A model generated the notes under the pieces. The model had not been told where the DNA came from and searched no databases. It saw only the letters and a list, made by a program, of their open reading frames with translations. Source: Zelopaecilomyces penicillatus (Eukaryota; Ascomycota; Sordariomycetes; Hypocreales; Pseudodiploosporaceae). From it: a stretch of 64,000 nucleotides of DNA. The first letter of the stretch is position 1. The number at the start of each line of letters is the position of its first letter. Shown here in pieces: positions 34,856 to 46,433 of this stretch. A program made the position numbers and the translations under genes. Where the stretch lies: assembly GCA_005765155.1 (NCBI GenBank), contig VCCP01000001.1, forward strand, positions 2,356,001 through 2,420,000, in the 5' to 3' direction.

Positions 34856-35823
34856 CTTGAAGGCTGATTCAAGATAACTCTGTGTTATTCTGATTGTGGG
34901 ATAAAGCTGTTGGTGATGACGGGTCAGCTCCTGATGCTGGAGGGGTTGGAGGAGGTGGGGATGGAGGCAAGAGGGCGATGTCTTACCGAGTTGTTGCTGG
35001 ACTAGAAAGACCTGCTTTTGGCCCAATGGATTGGAGGTGCGGAGTGATCCCTATATAAAGGACAAGGGAAACAATGGAGAGATGAAGAGAAGGAGAGAGA
35101 AGGAGGAAGAATTGGGCAGCGGTGTGTAGATGTAGAAAAATGGGCTCCGGAAGCGGGGGAGGGGTAATAAAACAAACAGGTTGGCTGGGACACAGAGGGG
35201 ACTTTCCGGAGAGTGCACGCCACAGTGTTAGTGCTACGGTGCTAGGCTGATCCGTCAAAACTTTTCTCCTCCAAGGTTACTCCGTAATTGCTCCTCAGTC
35301 TCTGCTATAGTATAGTGTTTTCCAGTTCATGGCTAGCTTCTTACAGAGAATGAGTTTTTTCTCAGGACAGGTGGTGTCAGCAGGATGGCGCCATAATCCC
35401 TGGGCAGCTCCCCTCAAACCTTAGACCCCAACGATCATCACCCCGCCTAATTATTTCGTACATTTTTTACGCCACCAGGAGTCAAGGCCTAAACCTGCGA
35501 GCAGGGCATCACGGATTGGATGTGGAAGCCAGCCCAAGAAGTTTGCCATAGCATTGGCAGCATGATGCATGTATGCCTTATGCTGTCATGTTCGGCATGC
35601 TCATACAGTACAGTGCCAATACATGTCTACAGTATGGATGCAATGAGGTATGATATGATACATACCATCATCCATCACAATCCAGCACGATCAACCAACC
35701 CCCCACCAAAGTGAACCCCAGCAGAGCACATCGACTGGCCAGTAATTAGTATCAAGCTATCTGCCGGTTCATTGCCTAATTGCCTAGTTGCTCGAGCTGA
35801 AGGACCCGCCTAGACCGCCTGCT

Positions 35824-35867
<44 letters not shown>

Positions 35868-36963
35868 TGCCATTGCCATTATTCATGTGGGATATGAAGA
35901 TGAACACGAGAGAGCATCCATGCCACATACAAGCTTGCTTACTCGCGGTAGCTAACATACCGAGAGCTCACATCTCGTGGTGAACCAGAAGCTTTTCTGA
36001 TTATTACTCCATAGCTACGTCCTCTGCTCATGCACAAGCCGGCGACTTTCTAGCTCTTAAAAAAAAAAGTACCCGTTCAATTCGCCCCCCGCCGACTTAG
36101 CTCCAGTCTCGCAAGGGAACGAACGGCGAGTAAATGGCATACCAGTGCTGTAACACATGTGACATCTAATAAGCTCTGGCAATGCAGGCTTCTGCTATGT
36201 TGACCTATGAACATCCAAAGTATGATATAGAGTACAGACAACCATGATCGATTGGGAAGTTGGCTGCCATCAGCAAATATCTGCTGTAACTGACTAGCTC
36301 CTTTCAGAGTCCTCGACCTGTTACTCTCAACACTGCCTCCAATCAGCAGAGTGTGTCATTTCATGGTCTCCCCCAACAATTTTTTCTCGGTACTGCTGCG
36401 TATTCGTACTACTGGTTGCTATTCTCACTTCGGCTAAAGGATCATCTCCCCATTGAGATAACCACATCAAATCATATGGAGAACTCATCGAACCGTTTTC
36501 GGAAGGTATTGTGGGTCCAATGCCAAACCGCCGGAGATACGAGTTGGCATAGTGAGGCGCGCTATCGTTCCTTAGTCATAAATCTTACACAGGGTTTTTA
36601 ACACCAAAATGAACATCCTTCACTTTCGGGGACAGGGGCGATAAAAGGTGTCTAGTCATGGGCAGCATGAGGATGTGGTGAGAAAGTGGGATGTGGTGAG
36701 ATATTGTATGTAGGATTTGGCTCTTGCCAAGGAAATATATACAGATAATTGGATCCCCCTTGGACATTGATTTTGCAGCCTACTTCGCCTGGTCCTTTAA
36801 AAAGGTTTAGCAGCAGAAGTTACGGTCGATATTTTCCAGTAATATTAGATTGATGGGATTGCATTGTTTCCGATATCCCTAGCATATTGTTTCTTCGAAA
36901 GGAAGTGGTACACTGAACAGTATGTTCCAGGTCAAGACGCCAGGGCAAAGGTTGCTGTCCTTG
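34856..36963. other. MET6 promoter and long intergenic region
   Basis: 2.1 kb. The first 400 bp are CT-rich on the minus strand with TATA-like sequence near 35051-35060 and fit the MET6 leader and promoter. The remainder holds an (ATC)n microsatellite and AT-rich sequence with no supported gene; this is the left border of the accessory island. Confidence 0.35.
35824..35867. repeat. (ATC)n trinucleotide microsatellite
   Basis: About fifteen uninterrupted ATC units, followed by TGCCAT repeats. It generates a poly-Asp open frame on the minus strand that is not a gene. Confidence 0.9.
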
Positions 36964-37490
36964 CTACCGTAGCAAATATGCTTGTCTCAAGTTGCTATTG
37001 AGGAATGGACCCAATTGACGGTCACGAAAGCCGCATATTAGCTGCAGGTGCGCACGAAGGGTTGGTTGTGGTTTGAACAAGGCGTAACCTCGTCTCGCCG
37101 CCTCACGTGTAGCTTCATTTGTGTGTTCTTTGACTGGGATTTTCCTATCCATATATGCGTTGTTCATCAATGATATTCCATAACTCAATTTATCTGCTCT
37201 TGGAGCTTGATTTTGTTGATGGCTAACTTCAAAGGGTTCAATATAGTTGACCACGTTGAGACCTTTGGGAGTGAAATAAGTGGGATCTGAAGTAATGGCT
37301 AAGCTGTCTGCGCCATCCTCCATCTTCTGGTCTTGTGAGATTTTCCTATGCGCTGTTTGAAGGTAACTCTGCGGTCTATTGTTGGAAGCAGATATTCAAC
37401 ACCCAATCGACGCTGAAGTTCGCGTAGTGCACATGTTGTAGCTACGTATTGTGCATCTGTCACTCCATCTTAGCTTTTGCCTGACAGGGA
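36964..37490 (-). pseudogene. Frameshifted ORF relic of unknown family
   Basis: A frame from ATG 37323 to 36964 encodes 119 residues (MEDGADSLAITSDPTYF at its start, then IEPFEVSHQQNQAPRADK). Directly upstream, in a different frame, about 50 further codons look coding (TDAQYVATTCALRELQRRLG, then VEYLLPTIDRRVTFKQRIG) and run into the first frame through a 1-nt shift at about 37322. A stop lies in frame near 37472. This pattern suggests one gene broken by small indels. I do not recognise the protein. It lies on the left side of the accessory island near the broken FunK1 gene. An alternative is a real gene with an unseen intron at the shift, but no GT-AG pair is obvious there. Confidence 0.4.
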
Positions 37491-38513
37491 TTTCATCCAG
37501 TTTGACAAATTTTTTTCCGATTTCGCTGGTTTACCCCACAGAAATTTAATGGAGTCTTCAATCCACACCACTGCAGGCTGCTGCCATGAAACATTCATCT
37601 TGAAATGATGTTATTCATTACACGCAGCCTAGCTAGATGATTTATTTATTTGTTTGCGTAAATTTGTTGAAGATAGGAGAGTCGATTAGCTGTTCCAATA
37701 TCAATGGGTTGCTCAGTGGATTTATGTCAGGTGAGAACATTAGTGTCTTTTTATTGTGTTTCCGCCAGCAGCTTCCACCATCGCGATGTTGATGCTGAGG
37801 CCATTTAAAAGGTTTTGAAAACACTTAAATTCAACAATTAGAAAGGAGAAAGAAGCATTATATAAGAAGTCTACAAATGTCAATGGGTTTTTCCCTGAAA
37901 ACTTTTACACAAGTAGCATACGGAAATGCCAAGAATATATTACGCGACTTCAGGCTGCTATATAGCGGCTTAGATATTGCTAGGTATTGCTAGAAATTAT
38001 CAGGATATTATTAAATACTATACACATTTGTAAATAAGGATGTTTGCATGCCTTTACCATGAAGCTACTAATGTTTATGTACACACCTAGGGCAGGTACC
38101 TGTGTCGGCCTCTCACGTGATTCAGGCCAGGGCTTGAACGGCACAAAGTTAAGTTACTCCTCGTAACTGGCTGTCAAAATCTTAGAAACCGAACATGTGG
38201 AAGATTTCGATTCACTTGCTCGCGAATTGTTGAAACATACCTAATCTAACACCGTGGACGCAGACGAATTTTGCCCGTTCATTAGCGACCACTCACACCA
38301 CCTCCCTTTTCTCGTCAATCACAGCCCTTGTAAGTTGCAACGAACCCACACCAGATCACACCCTGTCCCCGCGCGCTAATTACGGCATAGTGTGCTCTTT
38401 TCCATACAATGCGCATCGCGTCTACACGTACATACCTATGGGACCTAGAATGCCTACCCTAGCGACACACATGGACCCCTGAAGTTCTGAGATAGGCAGT
38501 GGATCCGTTGTGA
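37491..38513. other. AT-rich spacer in the accessory island
   Basis: About 1 kb. Around 37958-38015 are copies of a TATTGCTAG motif (TTAGATATTGCTAGGTATTGCTAGAAATT) related to the tandem hairpin repeat at 40239-40313. A CACGTG core is at about 38117. No supported gene. Confidence 0.35.
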
Positions 38514-40234
38514 TTGGAAATGGCATTTCATCTGGAGCAGCTTCGAATTATCTCAAAACATCCTCTTCAGTTTAACCAAGAAAAACAGCTCAATATCTCA
38601 GAATCTGAGGATATCCAGAAGAAGGAATTTTTAAATCTTCTGCGTCCTCTTCTTGTCTGTTCTGCATCATTTCTGCTGGCATCCCCTAGTGATGGTGGTT
38701 ATATGAGCTACAAGTTGGCTTTCTCGCTGGAGTATATTCATTTTGGCAGTGGATCAGACACAACTGATTTTAACCACTTTCGGTCCCTTTTATGGCATGT
38801 TGCCGAAAAGGATCATCTGATGAGGTTATCTGGGCTGCGGTCTTGAACATTGTGAAGGTTCTGTTCCCTTCACACAAACCCTGGGACCTTTGCTGCCACA
38901 CCCGTCAAACCCATTTCTAGTCAAATTGACGATGAGAATGAGTAAGACAACCTCTTCCGCAACTTGAAAAGATGCACTTTTCGTCTTGTGGTGGGCTTCT
39001 TTGAGAAACCTTTTCACGCTGAGAATTGGAACCAGAAATGCATCACGACGGGGCTGTCTTGACTGCTCACAATGGAGAAAAATGCACGGATTTCCCAGCT
39101 ATTCCACAGGAGAAACGAGTTTGGAATTGTTTCTGTTCTCTGCACAATCGGTTTTTTGCCGAGGCACTACACAAGCCCTACACTACCAAAACTGCCGCCC
39201 AGTTCTTGGAACGAAAAGATCACATGAATGTCTTCTTCCAAAGGCCGGCTATGGAAGGAAGGGACGTTCTTGAATACAAAAATGTCCTTGTGGTAGGGGA
39301 ACAAAAGAAGCGATATATCAAGAGCCAATTCAAGAGGGGATTGCTTCAACTTGCCTATCATGTACGAAACATCTTCAGAGACCAGCCGACGCGCCGATTT
39401 GTTCATGCATTCTCTGTCCATGGCTATGTCATGGAACTTTGGATCAGGCTATTTATCCACACTTGGCGATGACCCACTGGAGAATACCAATAATGGATCA
39501 GCAGCTAATAAAATGAGCTTGTGCAAACCTAGCAATAGCTTGTGGGAGAATCGGATCTTTGCCTGCATTATCGTCGCACCAGCAGGCCGTATTATCACCG
39601 CCTTCACAACAGCCAAGGAGCTGCTGGAGGCTATGCGAGATGCCATTAGGGCACACCAATCTCTTTACGTAACTGGAAACATCCTCCACCGAGATATCTC
39701 AACCAACAATATCATCATCACAAATCCGAGAATAGCAGACGGTTTCAAGGGAATGCTTATCGACCTTGACATGGCAAAATCGATGAACGGACCCAAGAGC
39801 GAAGAACAGCACATAATTGGCACAAAACAATTCATGGCGGTCGAGGTGCTAAAAGATACTGATCATACCTATCGCCATGATCTTGAGTCCTTTCATTACG
39901 TTTTGGTCTGGTTATGTGCACGCCAATCTTGATACAACGGGGTCAACAGGGGAATGGAGACGGCGCCTGCAAACAGCCTTCTACGAAGATGGCAAGTTGG
40001 AAGCTTTGATGACGTTGCACATAATAAAGCAGGGGACGCGACTGGGAACGGGATTAAATCAATCTTGTAAGAGTTTCCATCAGCTTTAGATGCAGTCAAG
40101 CCACTCTGTCTGCGGCTTAGATCCATACTATTCGGAGAAATGGCAGATCTCAACTTTGGAACCCCAACTGGCGAACCAGACCAGCTTTACATACCCATTT
40201 TGGAGGCGTACGATGAAGCTATTAATAGCCTATA
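38514..40234 (+). pseudogene. FunK1-family protein kinase pseudogene
   Basis: Kinase pieces in at least three frames. Early pieces: LLRPLLVCSASFLLASP (38514-38846) and, in another frame, DEVIWAAVLNIVKVLF; then 39026-39472 with NVLVVGEQKKRYIKSQFKRG, LLQLAYHVRNIFRDQPTRRF and HGYVMELW; then, after a frame change near 39430, 39500-39932 with NILHRDISTNNIIITNP (catalytic loop), LIDLDMAKS (metal-binding region), GTKQFMAVEVL and HDLESFHYVLVWL; finally 40085-40234 with PLCLRLRSILFGEMADLNFG and LEAYDEAINSL before TAG. These are the landmarks of the fungal FunK1 family, in order. Stop codons (38844, 39470, 39930) and frame changes show the gene is broken. No clean introns explain the breaks. FunK1 genes are multicopy and often decayed in filamentous fungi. 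Confidence 0.8.
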
Positions 40235-40238
40235 GGAG

Positions 40239-40313
40239 ATTGCTAGATATTTACAGCAATCGCTAGATATTTATAGCAACTGCTAGATACTTATAGCAAT
40301 TGCTAGATATTTC
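40239..40313. repeat. 20-nt tandem repeat with hairpin-forming arms
   Basis: Three full copies (40239-40258, 40259-40278, 40279-40298) and one partial copy (to 40313) of ATTGCTAGATATTTATAGCA-like units. Each unit carries short inverted arms (TTGCTA and TAGCAA), so each copy can fold back. It starts 5 bp after the FunK1 relic stop codon; related TATTGCTAG copies occur about 2.2 kb away at 37958-38015, on the other side of the relic. Confidence 0.75.
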
Positions 40314-40997
40314 TTTATAATGTCTCCTGGCGTGGTCTCGGCCGGAATATAATATTCTGTCCAGTTCGACGCAGTCACGGTAGCCCCAACATATAGCAAT
40401 GATCAAATTACTCCTACAATATCATGAGATCCTCAACGGGACGTTTCCTTCGAAGTTCAACTATTCAGGCGGCCTAAGGCCTATACGACTCTGTTGATTG
40501 TGACAATTGCCATCCAAAAGACGACACCCTTGTCGTCGGCACAGTCGGTTCCGCTCAGTGGCCTTTTACGTCTGGGCAAACCCAGGGAAGCGGTCTATCG
40601 GCACAGAGAAGCCCACGAGAAACTCGAGCATGGGGAATGCAGCAGTTGACACACTCGTAAGACTCTCAAGGCACACTGAAAAGGATGTGTACAGTTAAAA
40701 AAGAAGGTACAGCACAGGCTATAAACAAGGCGCCAGGGCTTACTCACATACCCTTAGCCTTAGATCCTCCGTATGGCCACGTATGATGTTCAATCTCAGG
40801 GTTGGGATAAATACATGATATTGCACACTTCTTGGCTACTAGAATGAACTCATTTGCGAATCCTACGGAACACTCACGCCACCATGTCGCTTCCCCCTCT
40901 TTTTAAAGCTGTAATCGTCTGTGATCTGTCCACTTGCTTTAATGAATTGTAAAAAGAGGCCTTCATCTCAAATAGCACTGCATAATAGCTATCTTGA
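40314..40997. other. Spacer between FunK1 relic and F-box gene
   Basis: About 680 bp with no supported gene; includes the 3' flank of the minus-strand F-box gene. Confidence 0.3.
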
Positions 40998-43900
40998 CTA
41001 CTCTTCCAAGTAAATTGGCCCAACATCAAGCACCTCGTATGCCGAGTCTTGTCCCACCTGAATTCTCTGGAGCCGCGTGGTGGCCCAAATCCCAACAGCA
41101 TTACGAATGTTCTTACCATTTTTGGATTCAGGAAACCCATAGCTGATATTATTTTCACCGATCAACTCGGCTGTTTTACCTATGCCTGGCTCGATGGAGG
41201 GTATCAAAGCAAACGACCTGGAACGTTTGCTATCTCCAGCGTCGACTCCAGCCGCAAATCGCCGACTTTTACTCGTGTGCAGCTGTAAGGTGAGAGCAGT
41301 ATTAGCCTTGGGATTTCCTACAAGAGTGTTTGACAGACCTCAAGGCCTAGGTTGACAGAGTCCTCATGTAATCTAACATTTTGAGGCAAAGTCCGGCTTC
41401 CTGGATGTTTCTCATGCACATAAAGTTTAGAGATATGCTCATCATCTTCCAAATTTAGAATATGCGGAGTTCCCTGAGTAGTTCCATGGCAGACCTTTAT
41501 GTTGCGTGCATACCGAAACTCGATACCGGTCAGCCGGTTGTTTGAGTCGACCGTTAGTCGAATACTTTGTAGGGGAGCTATGTTTTCATCTTCATCCACT
41601 TCATGAAAGAAAAAAGGTTGACGAAAATAGTGGTACCGCATTGCAGATTCTTGCCTTGGATCATGTTCGTACTTGAGCTCTTGAATGGTTAAAGAAGCAA
41701 AGCTAAAGTGGGAGCGAGTTACCCCGTTTGCTATATCAAGAGGATGTGGCTCTACGCCTGAATGGCCAAACAGAAGATATCCTTCTCCCAGCATATCAGT
41801 CGCTTCAAGGTGAACTTGGACGTCATCCATGGAGAAATTGTATGACCAGGTTAAGTTTTGCTGCAAATATATTAGCATGAACTAGTCTAGACTTCATAAT
41901 ACATTCATAGCACTTGTCTAATACGTACCAAGCTCTCATACGGCGTGGCACGGTATCGCGTATATGTATTTTCAACCAGTGCGGTTAGACGCAGCTCGAA
42001 GCGTCGTTTCGTGGATGTAAGAAAACCCAGGCCTGTAACTCTTCCAAAGTGTCGTAAGGCCATTGTGATTGCCTTCTCCATTGTAGCCCAGAAGAAGACT
42101 TCAACTATGCTCTCGCCTTTTTCCAGGATCATACAAGCAGATTCAGTTATTCCCTGGCCAACAAGAGCATCTTCGTGGCCATCGTAATATTCGATGTGAA
42201 GACCACTAATATGATCCTTGGTACGTGACCGATCCACAGCGCCTGTCATAAAGCGTATGCGTCGCACATGTTTCAAACTAGCTATTGTAACACACGCGCC
42301 TTCTCCATCAAGGACCCAAGAGCCAGCGTCAAGAACTTTCTGAGGCACAAGGTTGACGTCGGTAGGCGTCAGAGTTAAGTCGTTGCGCACTAGGTCATGT
42401 TCACCAAGGACAATGGTCTGAGCCTTGACACTCTCGAACGCCCATAGCGGGCTCTGAGCACGGCGTTTTCATCAGCGTCAAGGGAAAGAAGAAAAATGAA
42501 TACGATGCCAACTTACTGAGGTTAGCATAACCAAGCTATTGGTCACCTCGCTATTGGGAAGAGGCTGGGAGCTCCTTTCTCTTCTCTTTCTATCCAGTCT
42601 GTGGCCCCCCTCAGCGCCGAAATAATAATGCCGACCGAAATTAGTCCATACCTGTGAACACATCATTGAGTCAGTAATACATACACAAGCTAGCAATATG
42701 GCAGGTTTCAAGCATAGCATTGGATTCAACCTGAGGTAAAGAGAGACATACTTCAATATCTTGTATCACTTGTCGACCATCACTCCCGCCTACTTTCCCG
42801 GATGCCACCAAGTGAGTGATACGCTCACCTTTCGGCCCTCTGATTAAGAAATTCTGTTCCACACAGGCTTGCACGCGACCACCATCTAGCACCGATGCAG
42901 TTCTTCCATAAAGAGTTTTTGTTCCATCTGCATAGGCAAACTGCAGTCCAAAAAAACCGAAGGTCCCATATAAGAAAGCAGTCACTCCGCAGAGTGATGC
43001 AAGACGTGATCCGTTCTGGGCTCCAAAAGGCATATAGATTTCGACCGGAAATTGGCAGCCATTAGATATCTCATTTATATAACGGCTTGAACTAGGATGA
43101 TCCATCTCGAGTGGTGGAAATGTGGGATTCCGGAGTCGATTCCAAAGCTTATTTCGGACGCCGTAAAAGTTGTCTGTCATCGCTAATTCAATGATTTGAA
43201 TTGACCCGGCTTTCCAGATCTATACAGTCGTTAGCAAAGACCAAGATACAAGGAGACGGAACATATGTTGCCAACATCGAATCCAACAATCAACGCGGTT
43301 ATGCCACCTTGACTCTGAAGTTTCGTCACAGCCATGGTGTTTCCTGAAATATTTATGTTCCCAAATATTTCTTTGGAGATACTGCCATCTAGTTTTGTGA
43401 TAAAAAACTTCAAGCCATGAAGGCCGGATGAGGATATAGTCACATCGATACTAGTTAATGTGTCACCGGGCAGTAAACGCATGGAATGTAGACTGGATGC
43501 CACAATCATTCCAGCCTGTTGCACTACATGAGCCCTAGATCCATGAGGTTGAATGAGGGCTCGTAAGCCTGAGATATAAACACCTGACGAGAGTGAGGTA
43601 GTACAGATTTGTAGTATGAGTGTGTCAGAGTCAGCATCTCTCTGTAATGGAAAGACACGAAATTCACACAGGCGCACGCCACTGTGTAATGGGCCATTGT
43701 CTTCATAATGAAAAGTGGCAGGCAGTCTGGGGCATACTGCTCGGGGTCCCATAGAGCACGTGGCTGGATCCAATACCATACTGTCTTTGGGTAAGATTTG
43801 GCATTGACTGTGCTGGCGAGATTGCAAAAGCCGATCTATAATAATTGCGAAATCTTCTACGCAGCGCCAGATTCGTCTACGATTTTGAAAACTTCTAGAT

Positions 43901-44851
43901 TGAGGTCGTGGCTGGTTGTGGCTCTTGCAATCCAAGTAAGTTTTATGCCAATCTATCTGATCATGTCGGAATTTAGGGAGATATAGATCAAGAGCAAATC
44001 CCATTTCATTCTCGGGCGAGAAACGAGAGGCCCAGAATCTCCGCGGAAGGTGGTACTCGTACACATTGAGAGCGAGATGCCGGGAACTGAGTCTAGCCGA
44101 GCAGACGTCTTTGGAAGGGAGAAGGATGATCAGGTATTGTACGATCTCGGGCGGTAGTTGCGAGAAAGGGTCACATTTCGTCGACGAATTATGCGTGTGC
44201 AATGCCGATAAAATATCGTAGCGTGGATTTTGTGGTAACTTTTTATTTTGTTCGCCAATATCGTCATGATACAGGATGGGGTCTGGAAATTGGGTCGGGT
44301 CGGCCATCAGCAATCTCCGTCCGTTTCCGTTTTGACGGAGGTTAACTGTCCCATGGTAATTGTTGTCAGGCAGCAAGACTCCAGCACTTCCCCATGGTAT
44401 CGACTTCAAAACTTGAAATAGACATGAGCCGACTTCTCTAGGGTCAGGTTCATGCTGTCCCAGAGTGGCAAGTCGGCTCAATAGCAGCTGCCAGCATACT
44501 TCATGAAATCCAAACACGCGCTTTCGAGCACTAGGAATGAGGATTGGGTGCTCTTCTAAGTCATAAGGAGACTCAGTGTCGTTATAGATTGACTCATAGT
44601 TCATTCGGGCTCGAACACTCTTTACAGCGTAATAGCCCAGACCCGACACCACTGGTGCTTCATCGGCATCCGTTTCTTCCGACCCACACGCTTCATTCCT
44701 TATCAGACAAGGGGCAACTTATCACATTAGATGAGGTAGCATCCATACCTAGGCGGGTAAGAGTCTCCCAGTCTGGCCTAAGAGGGGACTGTGAGCGTGA
44801 GAGTGGCTTGAATATGCCGCCGCATAGCGCGCAGAATGGCCCGATATACAT
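40998..44851 (-). CDS. Large F-box protein with C-terminal beta-rich repeats (fungal, function unknown)
   Basis: Multi-exon gene. Clear exons: main 5' block (about 43268-44690), 42752-43219, 42517-42651, 41929-42453, 41339-41860, 40998-41282; all lower junctions are phase 0. An N-terminal exon from ATG 44851 reads MYIGPFCALCGGIF, a small CxxC motif I recall from fungal F-box proteins of this sort. An F-box is seen near residues 195-235: DPFSQLPPEIVQYLIILLPS then DVCSARLSSRHLA. The C-terminal two thirds has repeats with a G-hydrophobic-x-F/Y-x-D/N-G pattern (GFFGLQFAYADGTKTLYG, ISGLHIEYYDGHED, RLTGIEFRYARN), resembling a beta-prism/jacalin-like fold. F-box proteins recruit substrates to SCF ubiquitin ligases; the substrate is unknown. 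The first two junctions are not clean (1-nt shift near 44690, weak donor near 43265), so it may be decaying. Confidence 0.7.
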
Positions 44852-45560
44852 CCGGACTGGGATATCAAGATCCAGCCTTGATTGCGAGTCTAATGCTCTC
44901 TAATTAAAGGCTTTTAGCACGTTAACTAATCGTTCGACATCGTAATGTAAGAATGCAAGTTGCGTTGAGCGGGGAAATCGCTAGATTAGTTGCCATCTGC
45001 CTACCAACACCTTACCTTCCATGTTCTGTTATTTGAGCGACACGCAGGCTGCATCACTTACGCATTGTTAGGTATCCTGAAAATAAGGATTCCTCATAAC
45101 CGACCTAGGTAGGTAGCAGCTGTTAGCAACCTGTTAGCGCAATTATCCTTTCACAGGCCGCAAGAAGCGCAACAGAGGCTGTGAGAATAACCCCACCCTA
45201 ACAGCAAGAAACAACGGGATTTTGGCCTCTTGTGCTGCTATTGCTGCTACACAAATAGCCATGACTATTGTAGGTTCCTGTCGTCCAAGTGGGTAGAGAA
45301 ACATTTGTGGTTGCATCTCAGTTGCACCCAATTATAGATTGGTGTGCTCGTGCAGCCTGTACTTCAACCAGACCCCCACCACTATTTTCCCTCTGCGCGT
45401 CGCAATCTAGTGTAGATCGCGTCTCCAAGCATAACTTACATCTCTGACAACCAGACAAAGCATCATAAAGAAGGGGCATCGCAAACCCCCCTCATCCCAC
45501 ATTCGGATTTCCATTGGCCACCCGAAAACCAACAAGTCCCCCCGTCGATTCCTCCAAACC
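44852..45560. other. Intergenic between F-box gene and NKP2
   Basis: About 700 bp, presumably both promoters. Short CCTAGGTAGGTAGCAGC-type repeats and a repeated CTGTTAGC (about 45118-45139) are seen, nothing else. Confidence 0.3.
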
Positions 45561-46207
45561 ATGGGCCCCACCGAATCTGAGATCCTTACAAACTACCTCC
45601 TCCAGCCTGCGTCGCTCCCTTCCATCATCACCTTTGAACAGTTTAGGACGCACTTCCCCCGCGCGGCCCAAGAGTCGCCGTCGCTACGGTCGCTTTACCG
45701 CAACCTTCAAGCCCAGCGAAATGCCGTCGTGGATGCAGTGGCGGCCAACATCGCGGCTGAGGCCAAGCGCGGCGTCGCCATGCGCCGTGAGGTCCTGCAT
45801 CGGCGGCGAGAGGCAGACAAGGGCATGACTGATGATGGCGAGATTGAGCTGGAGAGAGCGGTAAGAACGCGCTACTTCATATTCAATGCCTCCCAGTTCC
45901 ACTTCCCATATTTGTTACCCATAACTGATCACATCGATTCGGACAGCTCTTTGGCCATGAATCTGGATTCAACAGCGCCAAACACAGCTTAAATTCAGTA
46001 ATTCCCGAGCTTGACGGCGCGGTGAGCGCCCTAGAGGACGAGATCGCAAAGCTCGAGGAAGAGGAAGCTTCTCTAAAAGAGTCTGTTCAGCAGATTGTTG
46101 GGGGCCTGAGCGATCTGCGATACGGGAAGTTGGCCAATGGCCAATTAAAAGATGAAATCTTGGATGGTCTTCAGTCATTGCAAGAGGCATGTGCAAGCAA
46201 GTCATAA
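45561..46207 (+). CDS. Inner kinetochore protein Cnl2/NKP2 (CCAN/Ctf19 complex)
   Basis: Two exons (45561-45860, 45947-46207; intron donor GTAAGA, acceptor GACAG) give 186 residues. Known role: Nkp2/Cnl2 is an accessory subunit of the inner kinetochore (Ctf19/CCAN complex, bound with Nkp1 to the COMA unit). Seen: the family-typical N-terminus ILTNYLLQPASLPSIITFEQF, then HFPRAAQESPSLRSLYRNLQ, followed by predicted coiled coil (about residues 115-150, ALEDEIAKLEEEEASLKESV) and the short tail LDGLQSLQEACASKS. Size fits. It converges with an ER protein gene (stop to stop about 225 bp). Another inner-kinetochore gene, CENP-Q, starts 1.7 kb further on. Confidence 0.88.
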
Positions 46208-46433
46208 CTGATCACAACAAACATTATATACTACGATTCATAAAGAGGTTCGTACCATCAACAGAAGTAACCATAATGTTCAACCCAAAGCTCTGGGCCT
46301 TTTTTTTTGTGGTTCACGGAACAGCCCCTCACTGGCATCATTATTACATTGCACTACTCAATAACCCATTTTCGTCCAAACCTGACAAAACCCACACAGA
46401 AAAGAAGTCCAACGAATTATGAAGATGCTGCAT

